From the NCBI RefSeq assembly GCF_041929235.1, contig NZ_JBHFNP010000246.1, positions 1-64,000 of the forward strand: a stretch of DNA of 64,000 nucleotides, read 5' to 3'. Positions 52,978 through 60,567 of this stretch are shown piece by piece. Position numbers and translations under genes: made by a program. The stretch is from Microseira sp041929235 (GTDB taxonomy: Bacteria > Cyanobacteriota > Cyanobacteriia > Cyanobacteriales > Aerosakkonemataceae). The notes under the pieces are model-generated. The model searched no databases, was not told the DNA's origin, and worked only from the letters and a program-made list of their open reading frames with translations. The stretch's first letter is position 1; each line of letters begins with the position of its first letter.

Positions 52978-54630
52978 ATGCGTAAAATTTCATTCCTAGC
53001 CTTTGTCGGAACGCTGGCTCTATTTACAGGTGGCTGTAATCTTGGGGGTGGCGGAGGGGAAACAACAAGTTCTCCCAGCCCTAATGACTCGCCAGCGGCT
53101 CAAACACCAGCAAAACAAGATTTTCCAGGCGCGGTGATTCCTGGAAAGCCGGCTACCACGGCTGATGCTACCAAAAAACCATCAACTACAGCTGCGGTAC
53201 CAGCTCCTCCTTCAGACTTGATTCCCTCGACCGATCCCAAGGAGCGCCTAGGCGGCATACAAAAAGGAGTCACAGACCCCTTCGCCCAAGCTCCCATTCA
53301 ACTGGAAGAAAATAAACCTCAGACACCGACTACCACCGCGACTCAGCAACCCGTTCCTCAGGTAAGACGCATTCCAGGAACAGAGTCAACACCGGGGGTA
53401 AAAGTACCGACTGCCTTGCCCCAAAGGCGAACCGCACCGCGACCAGCTGCAACACCAGTGGGTCGTCCCAGACCAACAATCCCCCGTCCTGTGGCGTCCC
53501 GTCCTCTGGCGTCACCGCCTAGACCCAGGATTCCCCCTGCGGTTGGGGTGGAAACGCCTAGCCGTCCCAAAGCTCCCGAACCTTTTGCGCTGCAACCGCC
53601 CAGACGTCCTCTAGTACGCCGTCTCAGTATCCCAGTAGAAGCACCCAGCCGTCCTAAAGCTGGTGAACCCGTCACCCTGCAACCGACTAGACGCTTTGTA
53701 ACACCTCGTACCAATATTCCGGTAGCACGCAGCCGCCCCAGCACGCCTAGCCGGTTCTCGGTACAACCGTCAAGGCGCTTCGTACCCCGAACAACGGTGG
53801 CGGTGCAACCGACTAGACGCAATACAAGCTCTCAGATAGCAGCAGGAACACCTTCACGCAATCCTGTTAATCGCGCCCGCGCCATCGCCAGATTGCCCCA
53901 AAAATCCGCAGTCACGCGGCGGTCTACAGTAGTGGCAACAGCCCCACGCCGGGTAACGCCCCGCACCACAGTAGCTGCAAGAGCTACCCAAGGTCGTCCA
54001 GCAACGGGTAACGTAGTGGCACGGACGCCCCAACGGCATCCAGCAAATCGCACAACGGCAGTGGCGCGGACAACCCAACGCACCCCAGCGCCCACTTCTA
54101 CAGTGGCGGTACGACCCTCACCCGCACCTAGTCCAGCGGCGAGTCAGCCGAGTCCAACAACCGCCGCTAATGTGACTCCCAGTCCAGCTGCAACCACACC
54201 GCCTAGCCCCACCCCAGCGGTCAGTCCTACCCCAGCCACACCCCCCGAACCCCAAATTCCCGCATTACCGCCGCCTCCAGAACCTACTCTGGCGAGGGCA
54301 GTTGAAGTTTCTGGGGTGATTCAAATTGGTAACGAGCCTCAAGCTATTGTAAAAGCACCCAACGAAGCCACCAGCCGCTACGTCAAAGTTGGACAGCGGT
54401 TGTCTCAGGGACAGGTGCTGGTAAAACGCATTGAAATGAATGATGGCTCCGAACCCGTGGTAATTTTGGAAGAAAACGGCATTGAAGTAGCCAAAATGGT
54501 CGGCGATAGACCAATACCACCCGCCCAACCAGGGAACCAACCGGGTACTCCTGCGGCTGCTGTCACCGTTCTCCTGGCAGGTGGCGCTATGGCGCTCGCA
54601 AAGCGCCTTTCCAAGCAAAAAGGTGTCTAA
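52978..54630 (+). CDS. Proline/arginine-rich repeat lipoprotein
   Basis: 550 residues from ATG 52978. Signal peptide with lipobox (FLAFVGTLALFTGGC), then a long Pro/Thr/Arg/Ala-rich, presumably disordered region. Near the middle it carries a degenerate repeat of the form PSRPKAxEPxxLQPxRR, three times. The C-terminal globular part (ARAVEVSGVIQIGNEPQAIV, SRYVKVGQRLSQGQVLVKRIEM) resembles the PilP-type beta fold of pilus assembly proteins, and a hydrophobic segment with a basic tail ends the protein. It could span or bind peptidoglycan through its basic region (inference). Base composition differs from neighbours because of codon bias for Pro, Arg and Thr. Confidence 0.75.
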   Translation: MRKISFLAFVGTLALFTGGCNLGGGGGETTSSPSPNDSPAAQTPAKQDFPGAVIPGKPATTADATKKPSTTAAVPAPPSDLIPSTDPKERLGGIQKGVTDPFAQAPIQLEENKPQTPTTTATQQPVPQVRRIPGTESTPGVKVPTALPQRRTAPRPAATPVGRPRPTIPRPVASRPLASPPRPRIPPAVGVETPSRPKAPEPFALQPPRRPLVRRLSIPVEAPSRPKAGEPVTLQPTRRFVTPRTNIPVARSRPSTPSRFSVQPSRRFVPRTTVAVQPTRRNTSSQIAAGTPSRNPVNRARAIARLPQKSAVTRRSTVVATAPRRVTPRTTVAARATQGRPATGNVVARTPQRHPANRTTAVARTTQRTPAPTSTVAVRPSPAPSPAASQPSPTTAANVTPSPAATTPPSPTPAVSPTPATPPEPQIPALPPPPEPTLARAVEVSGVIQIGNEPQAIVKAPNEATSRYVKVGQRLSQGQVLVKRIEMNDGSEPVVILEENGIEVAKMVGDRPIPPAQPGNQPGTPAAAVTVLLAGGAMALAKRLSKQKGV

Positions 54631-54665
54631 TAATACCCGCAACGCTCGCTAAAAAAAGAATTGTC

Positions 54666-54752
54666 ATGGGGAATTTGAGATTTGAGATTTAAGATTGCAG
54701 ATTGAGTCTCAATCTGCAATCTGCAATTTTCAATCTGCAATCCCCATTGACC
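54666..54752. repeat. GATTTGAGATT / CAATCTGCAAT short inverted repeat
   Basis: TTTGAGATTTAAGATTGCAGATTGAG then CTCAATCTGCAATCTGCAATTTTCAATCTGCAAT: the central part (GATTGCAGATTGAGTCTCAATCTGCAATC) is a hairpin. Typical low-complexity spacer between the lipoprotein gene and the next. Confidence 0.75.
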
Positions 54753-54776
54753 TATTACCCATGACCAATTTAAAAA

Positions 54777-55043
54777 ATGCAGACGCCTCAACCAGAAATA
54801 CTGCCCTATCAAATTAGCTTTCCTGGATTGCCCTTAGCAGTTTATCGAGAAATAGCCGCCCATCTACGGCAAGTGGAAGGGGTGGAACCCTATTTGATAC
54901 CGCAGCAAAGCAGGGAGTTTGATTACAATCAAAGCCAAATAGAAGGCTTGTGGATTCAGTTTCCAGAAAATGCCGATTCCACTTGTCGCCAACGAGTCGA
55001 TCAAATATTGGCATACTATAAGAATCGCTATTGCTCTAGATAG
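54777..55043 (+). CDS. Small conserved-looking protein, 88 aa
   Basis: MQTPQPEILPYQISFPGLPLAVYREIAAHLRQVEGVEP.. ends VDQILAYYKNRYCSR. Not recognised. Composition is alpha/beta and soluble, with one Cys near each end of the last helix. It lies 67 nt before hisS in the same direction and may be co-transcribed with it. Confidence 0.7.
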   Translation: MQTPQPEILPYQISFPGLPLAVYREIAAHLRQVEGVEPYLIPQQSREFDYNQSQIEGLWIQFPENADSTCRQRVDQILAYYKNRYCSR

Positions 55044-55110
55044 AAAAACGATTTTCAACCATCGTTCTAGCTGGGCGAGGTAACAATTTTAACTGGAAAT
55101 TAACGTATTA

Positions 55111-56397
55111 ATGGGCACCATCCAAGCTTTACGGGGAACGCGGGACATCCTACCTGAAGAAATCGTTTATTGGCAGCGGGTAGAAGCAACTGCGCGGGAG
55201 ATTTTAGGCAGAGCAACTTATACCGAAATTCGCACGCCGACGTTTGAGGAGACAGCTTTATTTGAACGCGGCATCGGTGAAGCTACTGATGTCGTAGGTA
55301 AAGAAATGTACACTTTCTTAGATAAGGGAGAGCGTTCTATTACCTTGCGTCCGGAAGGGACAGCCGGGGTGGTGCGGGCTTTCATCGAACACGGTTTATT
55401 TGCCCAAGGTGGCGTGCAGCGGCTTTGGTATACTGGGCCGATGTTTCGCTACGAACGTCCAGGGGCAGGAAGGCAGCGGCAATTTCATCAGATAGGCGTC
55501 GAGGTGTTGGGGAGTCCTGACCCAAGAGCGGATGCTGAGGTAATTGCGATCGCATCCAATATCCTTCAAACCCTCGGACTTAAAGACCTGCAACTGGATC
55601 TGAATTCACTCGGAAAACGCGAAGATCGGCAGCAGTATCGGCAAGCACTGGTAGATTATTTAACACCGTACAAAGAAGAGTTAGATCCGGATTCACAAGA
55701 TCGCCTGACTCGCAATCCACTGAGAATTTTGGATAGTAAGAGCGATCGCACGCAAGAAATTGCTAAAGATGCGCCAAGTATATTAGATTACCTGGGCGCT
55801 GAATCAAAGCGTCACTTCGATCGGGTGCAGCAGCTATTAAGCGATTTGGGGATTAGTTACCGAATTAATCCCCGTTTAGTGCGTGGTTTGGATTACTACA
55901 GCCACACAGCCTTTGAGTTTATTTCTGGTAACTTGGGTTCCCAAGCCACGGTTTGCGGTGGCGGTCGCTACGATGGCTTAGTGGCAGAATTGGGAGGGCC
56001 GGAAACCCCTGCGGTTGGTTGGGCTATTGGTTTGGAACGGTTGGTTATCCTGTTGCAACAGATACAGGAAAAGCCCCAGCAGCATCTGGATTTTTACGTA
56101 GTTTCTAGAGGCGATGCGGCGGAAGCGCAAGCATTGATATTGGCTCAAAAATTGCGCGAATCTGGGTTTAGCGTGGAATTAGATTTGAGTGGAAGTGCAT
56201 TTAAGAAGCAATTCGCACGCGCTGATAAGAGTGGGGCTGTTGCTTGCTTGATTTTGGGCGATGAAGAAGCAGCAAACAAGACAGTCAAATTGAAGTGGAT
56301 GGCTACGAAAGAGCAAGAGGCGATCGCTCAAACCGATCTACTTGCCAAAACCGAACAATTGCGCCGTGAAATTGATACCCTGAAAACACAACAGTAG
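55111..56397 (+). CDS. hisS: Histidyl-tRNA synthetase
   Basis: Class II aminoacyl-tRNA synthetase, 428 residues. LRGTRDILPEE at the N-terminus, motif 1 region TPTFEETALFERGIGEATDVV, motif 2 RPEGTAGVVRAFIEHGL..WYTGPMFRYERPGAGRQRQFHQIGVE, histidine-specific RGLDYYSHTAFEF, motif 3 AVGWAIGLERL, then the anticodon-binding domain (LDFYVVSRGDAAEAQAL). Normal length. Confidence 0.97.
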   Translation: MGTIQALRGTRDILPEEIVYWQRVEATAREILGRATYTEIRTPTFEETALFERGIGEATDVVGKEMYTFLDKGERSITLRPEGTAGVVRAFIEHGLFAQGGVQRLWYTGPMFRYERPGAGRQRQFHQIGVEVLGSPDPRADAEVIAIASNILQTLGLKDLQLDLNSLGKREDRQQYRQALVDYLTPYKEELDPDSQDRLTRNPLRILDSKSDRTQEIAKDAPSILDYLGAESKRHFDRVQQLLSDLGISYRINPRLVRGLDYYSHTAFEFISGNLGSQATVCGGGRYDGLVAELGGPETPAVGWAIGLERLVILLQQIQEKPQQHLDFYVVSRGDAAEAQALILAQKLRESGFSVELDLSGSAFKKQFARADKSGAVACLILGDEEAANKTVKLKWMATKEQEAIAQTDLLAKTEQLRREIDTLKTQQ

Positions 56398-56403
56398 CGT
56401 TCT

Positions 56404-56994
56404 ATGAATCCAAATCTTTTGGAAAAAACAAGCTTAGTCGCTGAAGATCAGCGACTAACTTTATATGGAGTTTCCTGGCAACAGTACGAAATTCTCCGCG
56501 CGACTCTGGATGATTTTGCTGGGTTACGGATGAATTACTTAAAAGGAACTTTAGAAATTTTTATGCCAGGGGCTAAGCACGAACAAACAAAATCAGTCAT
56601 CGGTCGATTGATTGAAACTTACTCTTTAGAAACTAATACCAGGCTCTATGCTTGTGGTTCTACAACCTATAAAAAACAGGCAGAAGAACGGGGTTTAGAA
56701 CCAGATGAAAGTTATTGTATTGGAGAAGAGAAAGAATTTCCAGACCTAGCGATAGAAGTTATTGTCACCAGCGGTAGCATTGACTTACTGGATATCTATA
56801 TAGGGTTAGGAGTTCCTGAAGTCTGGTTTTGGAAAAATGGTCAGCTTTCTCTGTATCGCTTGCAAGCAGGACAGTATGAGCAAATTGAACGCAGTATCCT
56901 GCTGCCAAACTTAGATATTAATTTATTGGTTCGCTGCGCCAATATGCCCGATCAACATGATGCTGTAATTGAGTTTCGCAACGCGATTCGTTAA
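56404..56994 (+). CDS. Uma2 (DUF820) family putative endonuclease
   Basis: 196 residues. VSWQQYEILRATLDDFAGLRMNYLKGTLEIFMPGAKHEQTKSVIGRLIETY, DESYCIGEEKEFPDLAIEVIVTSGSIDLLDIYIGLGVPEVWFWKNGQL: PDLAIEV carries the Asp..Glu-x-Val positions of the PD-(D/E)XK-like core. It starts 7 nt after the hisS stop. Function of the family is unknown. Paralogue at 30.9 kb is only distantly alike. Confidence 0.9.
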   Translation: MNPNLLEKTSLVAEDQRLTLYGVSWQQYEILRATLDDFAGLRMNYLKGTLEIFMPGAKHEQTKSVIGRLIETYSLETNTRLYACGSTTYKKQAEERGLEPDESYCIGEEKEFPDLAIEVIVTSGSIDLLDIYIGLGVPEVWFWKNGQLSLYRLQAGQYEQIERSILLPNLDINLLVRCANMPDQHDAVIEFRNAIR

Positions 56995-57183
56995 CGGCAA
57001 TCGAGTCGCGTTCCTTCGGGGAGTAGCAATTGTAAGTGCAACAGGTTCAAGTCTCCATCTGGAGGTAGAGCCAAGATAAAAAGCTGTTGGCGGTAATTTA
57101 TGACCATAAAATGTATTAGAACGCAACTAAAATACAACTAATAGTTAGGCAGCACAAATTTACTGTATATAGAGGTGATTTAT

Positions 57184-57834
57184 ATGCACTCGGAAGCAGA
57201 AACATTCGCCTTCATTGATGAATGCAAATATGCTTTAGATCAGTTATTTCAAATATTGGATATACGGCTAAAAGCCATTCATAATCTCTCTAGAAGTTTA
57301 GCTGAGATTGAGCAAATAGAATATTTACTTACAGACAACTTTGTTGAACAAGATCAATGGTCTGTAAATGCAAATTCCTATTACATCCAATATATGGATC
57401 GAATGAAAGCACTTGCAGAAGAAAAGCAAGGGATTGCAACCGAGCCAGAACGGCAGAAAAGAGTTTTAGAAATGCTCGCTCGCATTGGTGCAACTGAAGA
57501 GTCAATGGCTGTACTAGCGTCAGCAGTCCTTCAAATTGGTAAGCAGGTATTATCATTTCGGTTTGGTGGAAAACCAAACTTGAAAAATGTCCGTGAGGTA
57601 GCTTCCCAGTTAGTAGTTGAAATAATTTGGGAGGGTCGCAATCACACTATGCATTGGGAGGAAGCTAACCCTCGCCGACCAGTAGTAGATATGCTTCAGA
57701 AATTGCAAACCTCTGGTGTGAAGATTATTCAAGGACGTAATAATGCTCTGGCAATAATTGCTGTACTTAACTGGAAAAGTGCTAGTGAAGCGATCGAAGA
57801 CCTAAAGTCGTTAGTTATAGCCGAAAATACCTAA
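57184..57834 (+). CDS. HEPN-like protein (RNxxxH motif)
   Basis: 216 residues from ATG 57184, chosen because GAGGTGA lies 6-8 nt upstream. All-helical prediction by eye (DECKYALDQLFQILDIRLKAIHNLSRSLAEIEQIEYLL). Near residue 155 IIWEGRNHTMHWEE contains R-N-x3-H, the catalytic signature of HEPN ribonucleases, which occur in toxins and defence systems. It is followed by two short genes with nuclease signatures. Identification rests on a single short motif. Confidence 0.55.
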   Translation: MHSEAETFAFIDECKYALDQLFQILDIRLKAIHNLSRSLAEIEQIEYLLTDNFVEQDQWSVNANSYYIQYMDRMKALAEEKQGIATEPERQKRVLEMLARIGATEESMAVLASAVLQIGKQVLSFRFGGKPNLKNVREVASQLVVEIIWEGRNHTMHWEEANPRRPVVDMLQKLQTSGVKIIQGRNNALAIIAVLNWKSASEAIEDLKSLVIAENT

Positions 57835-57855
57835 CAATGACAAAAACCTGTTGAT

Positions 57856-58371
57856 GTGATTCACAATGGTAGGGTAGTTGGTTTTTCAAGCGAGCCTATT
57901 ATGGCTATTAGACCTGATTCTGGCTGGGACTTATCAGTTGACAACCGTTACGGTCAACTAACTCTTGTGGTTGAAGTCAAGCGCAACACCAATGTATCCC
58001 CGGAGTGGGCAGCAAAACTTCGACGCAATATCCTTGCACACGGTACTTTTCCCAAAGCTCCGTATTTTCTGATGGTTTTCCCAGACAAATTTTACCTATG
58101 GGCTAATGCTGAGGCCGATCAGGACCAGAGCGAACCTACCTACACTATTGATGCATCTCCAATTCTTCAACCTTACTTTGAAAGGGCAGGAGTAACGGCT
58201 GACCAAATCAGTGGAGAAAGCCTTGAAATAATTGTTACATCGTGGCTTGGAGAGATAATTTATTCCGATAGAGTGCCTGAAAACATAGATGCTTCTCAAC
58301 GATGGTTGCTTGAGTCGGGGCTTTATGCTGCGTTAGCTGGAGGAAAATTTGAGCATGAGGGGGCTGCGTGA
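57856..58371 (+). CDS. Putative PD-(D/E)XK-like protein, start uncertain
   Basis: 171 residues if GTG 57856 is used. SGWDLSVDNRYGQLTLVVEVKRNTNVSPEWAAKLRRNIL has an Asp..Glu-x-Lys arrangement typical of restriction-like nucleases; then FLMVFPDKFYLWA and a helical end. Codons upstream (QKPVDV) also look coding, and ATG 57837 would join them if the A5 run at 57842-57846 had one A fewer, so a one-base slip may have damaged the true start. The stop overlaps the next start (GTGA). Confidence 0.55.
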   Translation: MIHNGRVVGFSSEPIMAIRPDSGWDLSVDNRYGQLTLVVEVKRNTNVSPEWAAKLRRNILAHGTFPKAPYFLMVFPDKFYLWANAEADQDQSEPTYTIDASPILQPYFERAGVTADQISGESLEIIVTSWLGEIIYSDRVPENIDASQRWLLESGLYAALAGGKFEHEGAA

Positions 58372-58976
58372 ATATCTATGTTGAGACAAACTTTGTTTTA
58401 GAGCTAACCTTCGAGCAAGAACAGTGTGCAAGTTGCGAACAGATTCTACAACTTTGTGAAGCAGGACAAGCAAAGCTCATCGTTCCAGCTTATAGTCTTG
58501 CTGAACCTCATGAAAAACTGAGTCGTCAAGCAAGGAGACGTCGAGAACTGCAACAATTGTTAGATGCTGAGTTACGTCAACTTTCACGTACAGCCTCTTA
58601 TGTAAGTCGTATCAAGAGTATCCAAGATATCGCTACTTTAATTGTACAAAGTAATGAGGAAGAACGGCATCGCTTTATTCAATGTCGAGAGCGGCTCCTC
58701 AACATTGGAGAAATTGTTGCGCTTAATGCCAATATCCTGATTGAGGCAGCCTCCTATGAAACTACTTATGATTTAACGCCGCAAGATGCCCTTGTTTATG
58801 CATCAGTTATTGGTCACTTACGACACGATCAGCCACAGCAGGCTTGCTTCTTGAATCGAAATTCTAAAGACTTTGATAGCCCTGATATTATTGATGAACT
58901 TAGACAATTCAACTGTAGAATGATTCCACGATTTGATAGCGGGTATAGTTTTCTTCAATCGCAGTTATCGTCGTAA
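58368..58976 (+). CDS. PIN-domain protein
   Basis: 202 residues from GTG 58368, overlapping the upstream stop by 4 nt (GTGA), so translationally coupled. The N-terminus MNIYVETNFVLELTFEQEQ fits the PIN start [LV]DTN with Glu replacing Asp; IVPAYSLAEPHEKL supplies the second acidic residue, LTPQDALVYASVIGHL and CFLNRNSKDFDSPDI the others. PIN proteins are Mg-dependent ribonucleases, often toxins (VapC). No small antitoxin gene is beside it; the upstream two genes may fill that role (inference). Confidence 0.75.
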   Translation: MNIYVETNFVLELTFEQEQCASCEQILQLCEAGQAKLIVPAYSLAEPHEKLSRQARRRRELQQLLDAELRQLSRTASYVSRIKSIQDIATLIVQSNEEERHRFIQCRERLLNIGEIVALNANILIEAASYETTYDLTPQDALVYASVIGHLRHDQPQQACFLNRNSKDFDSPDIIDELRQFNCRMIPRFDSGYSFLQSQLSS

Positions 58977-58978
58977 CA

Positions 58979-59045
58979 TCATCCAGCTTCGGCAATGACT
59001 TGTCCAATTTCTTTAGGGGTTACACCTGTTGCTAGCATTGCACCG
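58979..59045 (-). pseudogene. Duplicated 3' fragment of the HigA-like antitoxin gene
   Basis: The minus strand here reads ...MLATGVTPKEIGQVIAEAG and a stop, nearly the same as the last ~20 codons of the HTH gene at 59703 (MLATGATPKEIGQIIAEVG). At DNA level about 67 bp match with a few substitutions, then similarity ends. It marks the left edge of a duplication or a rearrangement spanning the DUF4926/DUF6883 pair. Confidence 0.8.
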
Positions 59046-59095
59046 ATGCTCGAAATCCTGTGCGGGACTTTTCATGAATTAGGACTGAATCTTTT

Positions 59096-59323
59096 TTAGA
59101 GTAAGGCTCCTTCTGCAATAGGCTGATGGTGTAGCAGCATTACCTGTTTGTCCGTTAACGTTTCTAGTGCATAAGTCCGTCCTTGCATATCGCTAAACTC
59201 AACCTCAAATACTCCAGGATCATACACTTCAACGATGGTTCCAACCTGTCCACGATAAACACCCAGTTCTGGCAGGTTTTCAACCAATGCAATAACATCC
59301 AACAACTTCAAGGGTGAATTCAT
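59096..59323 (-). CDS. DUF4926 domain protein
   Basis: 75 residues: MNSPLKLLDVIALVENLPELGVYRGQVGTIVEVYDPGVFEVEFSDMQGRTYALETLTDKQVMLLHH (quoted in part: LDVIALVENLPE, GQVGTIVEVY, FEVEFSD). This is a small SH3-like barrel family found beside DUF6883 genes in cyanobacterial genomes, presumed toxin-antitoxin or immunity-like partners. GGAGG lies before the ATG. Confidence 0.85.
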   Translation of the reverse strand: MNSPLKLLDVIALVENLPELGVYRGQVGTIVEVYDPGVFEVEFSDMQGRTYALETLTDKQVMLLHHQPIAEGALL

Positions 59324-59341
59324 TCTGTTAATCCTCCTTTC

Positions 59342-59674
59342 TCACAAAATATAACAAGTAATCAACCGAGGAAAATTATCGTCGTATCCCACAATCCCAG
59401 CACTCCGAACAACTGCATGTTTTTCGGAGCGAGTCATGGGAAAATCAATAACGTATTTCTGTCCATGTTGATTGGATTTGCCTGGAACAGCATCATAGGT
59501 TTTAACTGCTTCTAGCAAAGCATCCCGCAATTCCTCCACTTCTTATAGCCCAATTCCTAGTGCCGACCGAAAGACGTAAGCTTTATGTTGCCCATCTGAA
59601 TGTTCTGGATTCAAGCAATAACCAATTAGTTTTTGCATATCGATCTCAGCTTGCTCAGGATTGGGAAGTTTCAT
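59342..59674 (-). pseudogene. DUF6883 gene with an in-frame stop
   Basis: From ATG 59674 the frame reads MKLPNPEQAEIDMQKLIGYC, then HKAYVFRSALGIGL, a TAA at 59543-59545, and continues in the same frame EVEELRDALLEAVKTYD to a stop at 59342. Both halves belong to one family member (DUF6883), so a single nonsense change splits it at codon 44. The C-terminal half could restart at GTG 59539. The partner DUF4926 gene follows 18 nt downstream. Confidence 0.8.
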
Positions 59675-59702
59675 AGGTACAATAATATTCTAGACGGTAA
59701 CA

Positions 59703-60017
59703 TCATCCAACTTCGGCAATGATTTGTCCAATTTCTTTAGGGGTTGCACCTGTTGCCAGCATTGCACGTATTAGCAGTTCAATCGAAACTGAAGCATCAC
59801 CATTCTCTGCCTTAGCGATACGGGGTTGGCTTGATTGAATTTTTCCTGCTAATTCAGCTTGTGTCATCACTTGTTGTCGTCGTTGCTTCAGACTCCGACT
59901 GAGTGCTAACTTGATTTCAATCAAGGCATTTTCTTCTGGTGTGAGTTCCAAAAATTCTGAAACTGTACCAACCTTCCAACCCTTTGCTTCTAGCCTTTCT
60001 TTTTTAAGTTTATCCAT
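59703..60017 (-). CDS. HigA-like XRE antitoxin
   Basis: 104 residues. LKQRRQQVMTQAELAGKIQSSQPRIAKAENGDASVSIELLIRAMLATG is an XRE helix-turn-helix; the N-terminus KGWKVGTVSEFLELTPEEN is typical of antitoxins encoded after a RelE/HigB toxin. It lies 2 nt after the toxin stop, so toxin comes first, the HigBA order. Expected to bind the palindrome upstream of the toxin gene. Confidence 0.9.
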   Translation of the reverse strand: MDKLKKERLEAKGWKVGTVSEFLELTPEENALIEIKLALSRSLKQRRQQVMTQAELAGKIQSSQPRIAKAENGDASVSIELLIRAMLATGATPKEIGQIIAEVG

Positions 60018-60019
60018 AA

Positions 60020-60361
60020 CTAATCCTGTAGATCGGTGTCGTATTTACTCAGTCGCTTTTTGCAGTTATCAATTATGTTATCAGGCGTTCCTCTTGTGGT
60101 TTTATTAAACACCTCAATAATCAAGATGGCATCATCATCAATTCGGTAGATGATTCTCCAATTTTTATCCGCATCCCGAATTCGTAACTCGTGACAATGT
60201 ATCCCAATACTGGGCATTGGTCGTGAATGGGGAAGTCCAAGGTTCTCGCCTTGCTGCAAGCGTCTGAGGAGAAAACCTGTTTCAATACGCGCCTCCTGAC
60301 TGAAGGGTGGAGTTTTGATCTCACCATGTAACCAGACTAGGGGTTTATCATCGTTATCCAT
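60020..60361 (-). CDS. HigB/RelE-family toxin (phage Gp49-like)
   Basis: 113 residues. LVWLHGEIKTPPFSQEARIETGFLLRRLQQGENLGLPHSRPMPSIGIHCHELRIRDADKNWRIIYRIDDDAILIIEVFNKTT contains the features of this ribosome-dependent RNase family: ELRIRD, WRIIYR and a C-terminal KRLSKYD. It is the first gene of the pair with the HTH antitoxin at 60017. Mostly intact and probably functional. Confidence 0.9.
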   Translation of the reverse strand: MDNDDKPLVWLHGEIKTPPFSQEARIETGFLLRRLQQGENLGLPHSRPMPSIGIHCHELRIRDADKNWRIIYRIDDDAILIIEVFNKTTRGTPDNIIDNCKKRLSKYDTDLQD

Positions 60362-60368
60362 AGCCAGT

Positions 60369-60388
60369 TTATATCATATCTGATATAA
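60369..60388. promoter_or_regulatory. Palindromic operator of the HigBA-type module
   Basis: TTATATCATATCTGATATAA: 8-bp perfect arms around a 4-bp centre, 8 bp upstream of the toxin start codon. Its position and symmetry fit an autoregulatory operator for the HTH antitoxin; it may overlap the promoter. Confidence 0.75.
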
Positions 60389-60567
60389 CGATTGTCCTCA
60401 CAACCGTTAGCTCTGAAGCTATCAATGGGGGAAGTCAATCCAGGTTAGCTGTCGAGTTGTTGCAAAGATTGTTAGATAAGCACTCCTAGAAGCTCCCCCA
60501 CCCAATTGCCCTGTCCCCTTCCCTGGTCTAGAATTAAGTGCGATCGCTGCTATCTTCTCACCCACCA

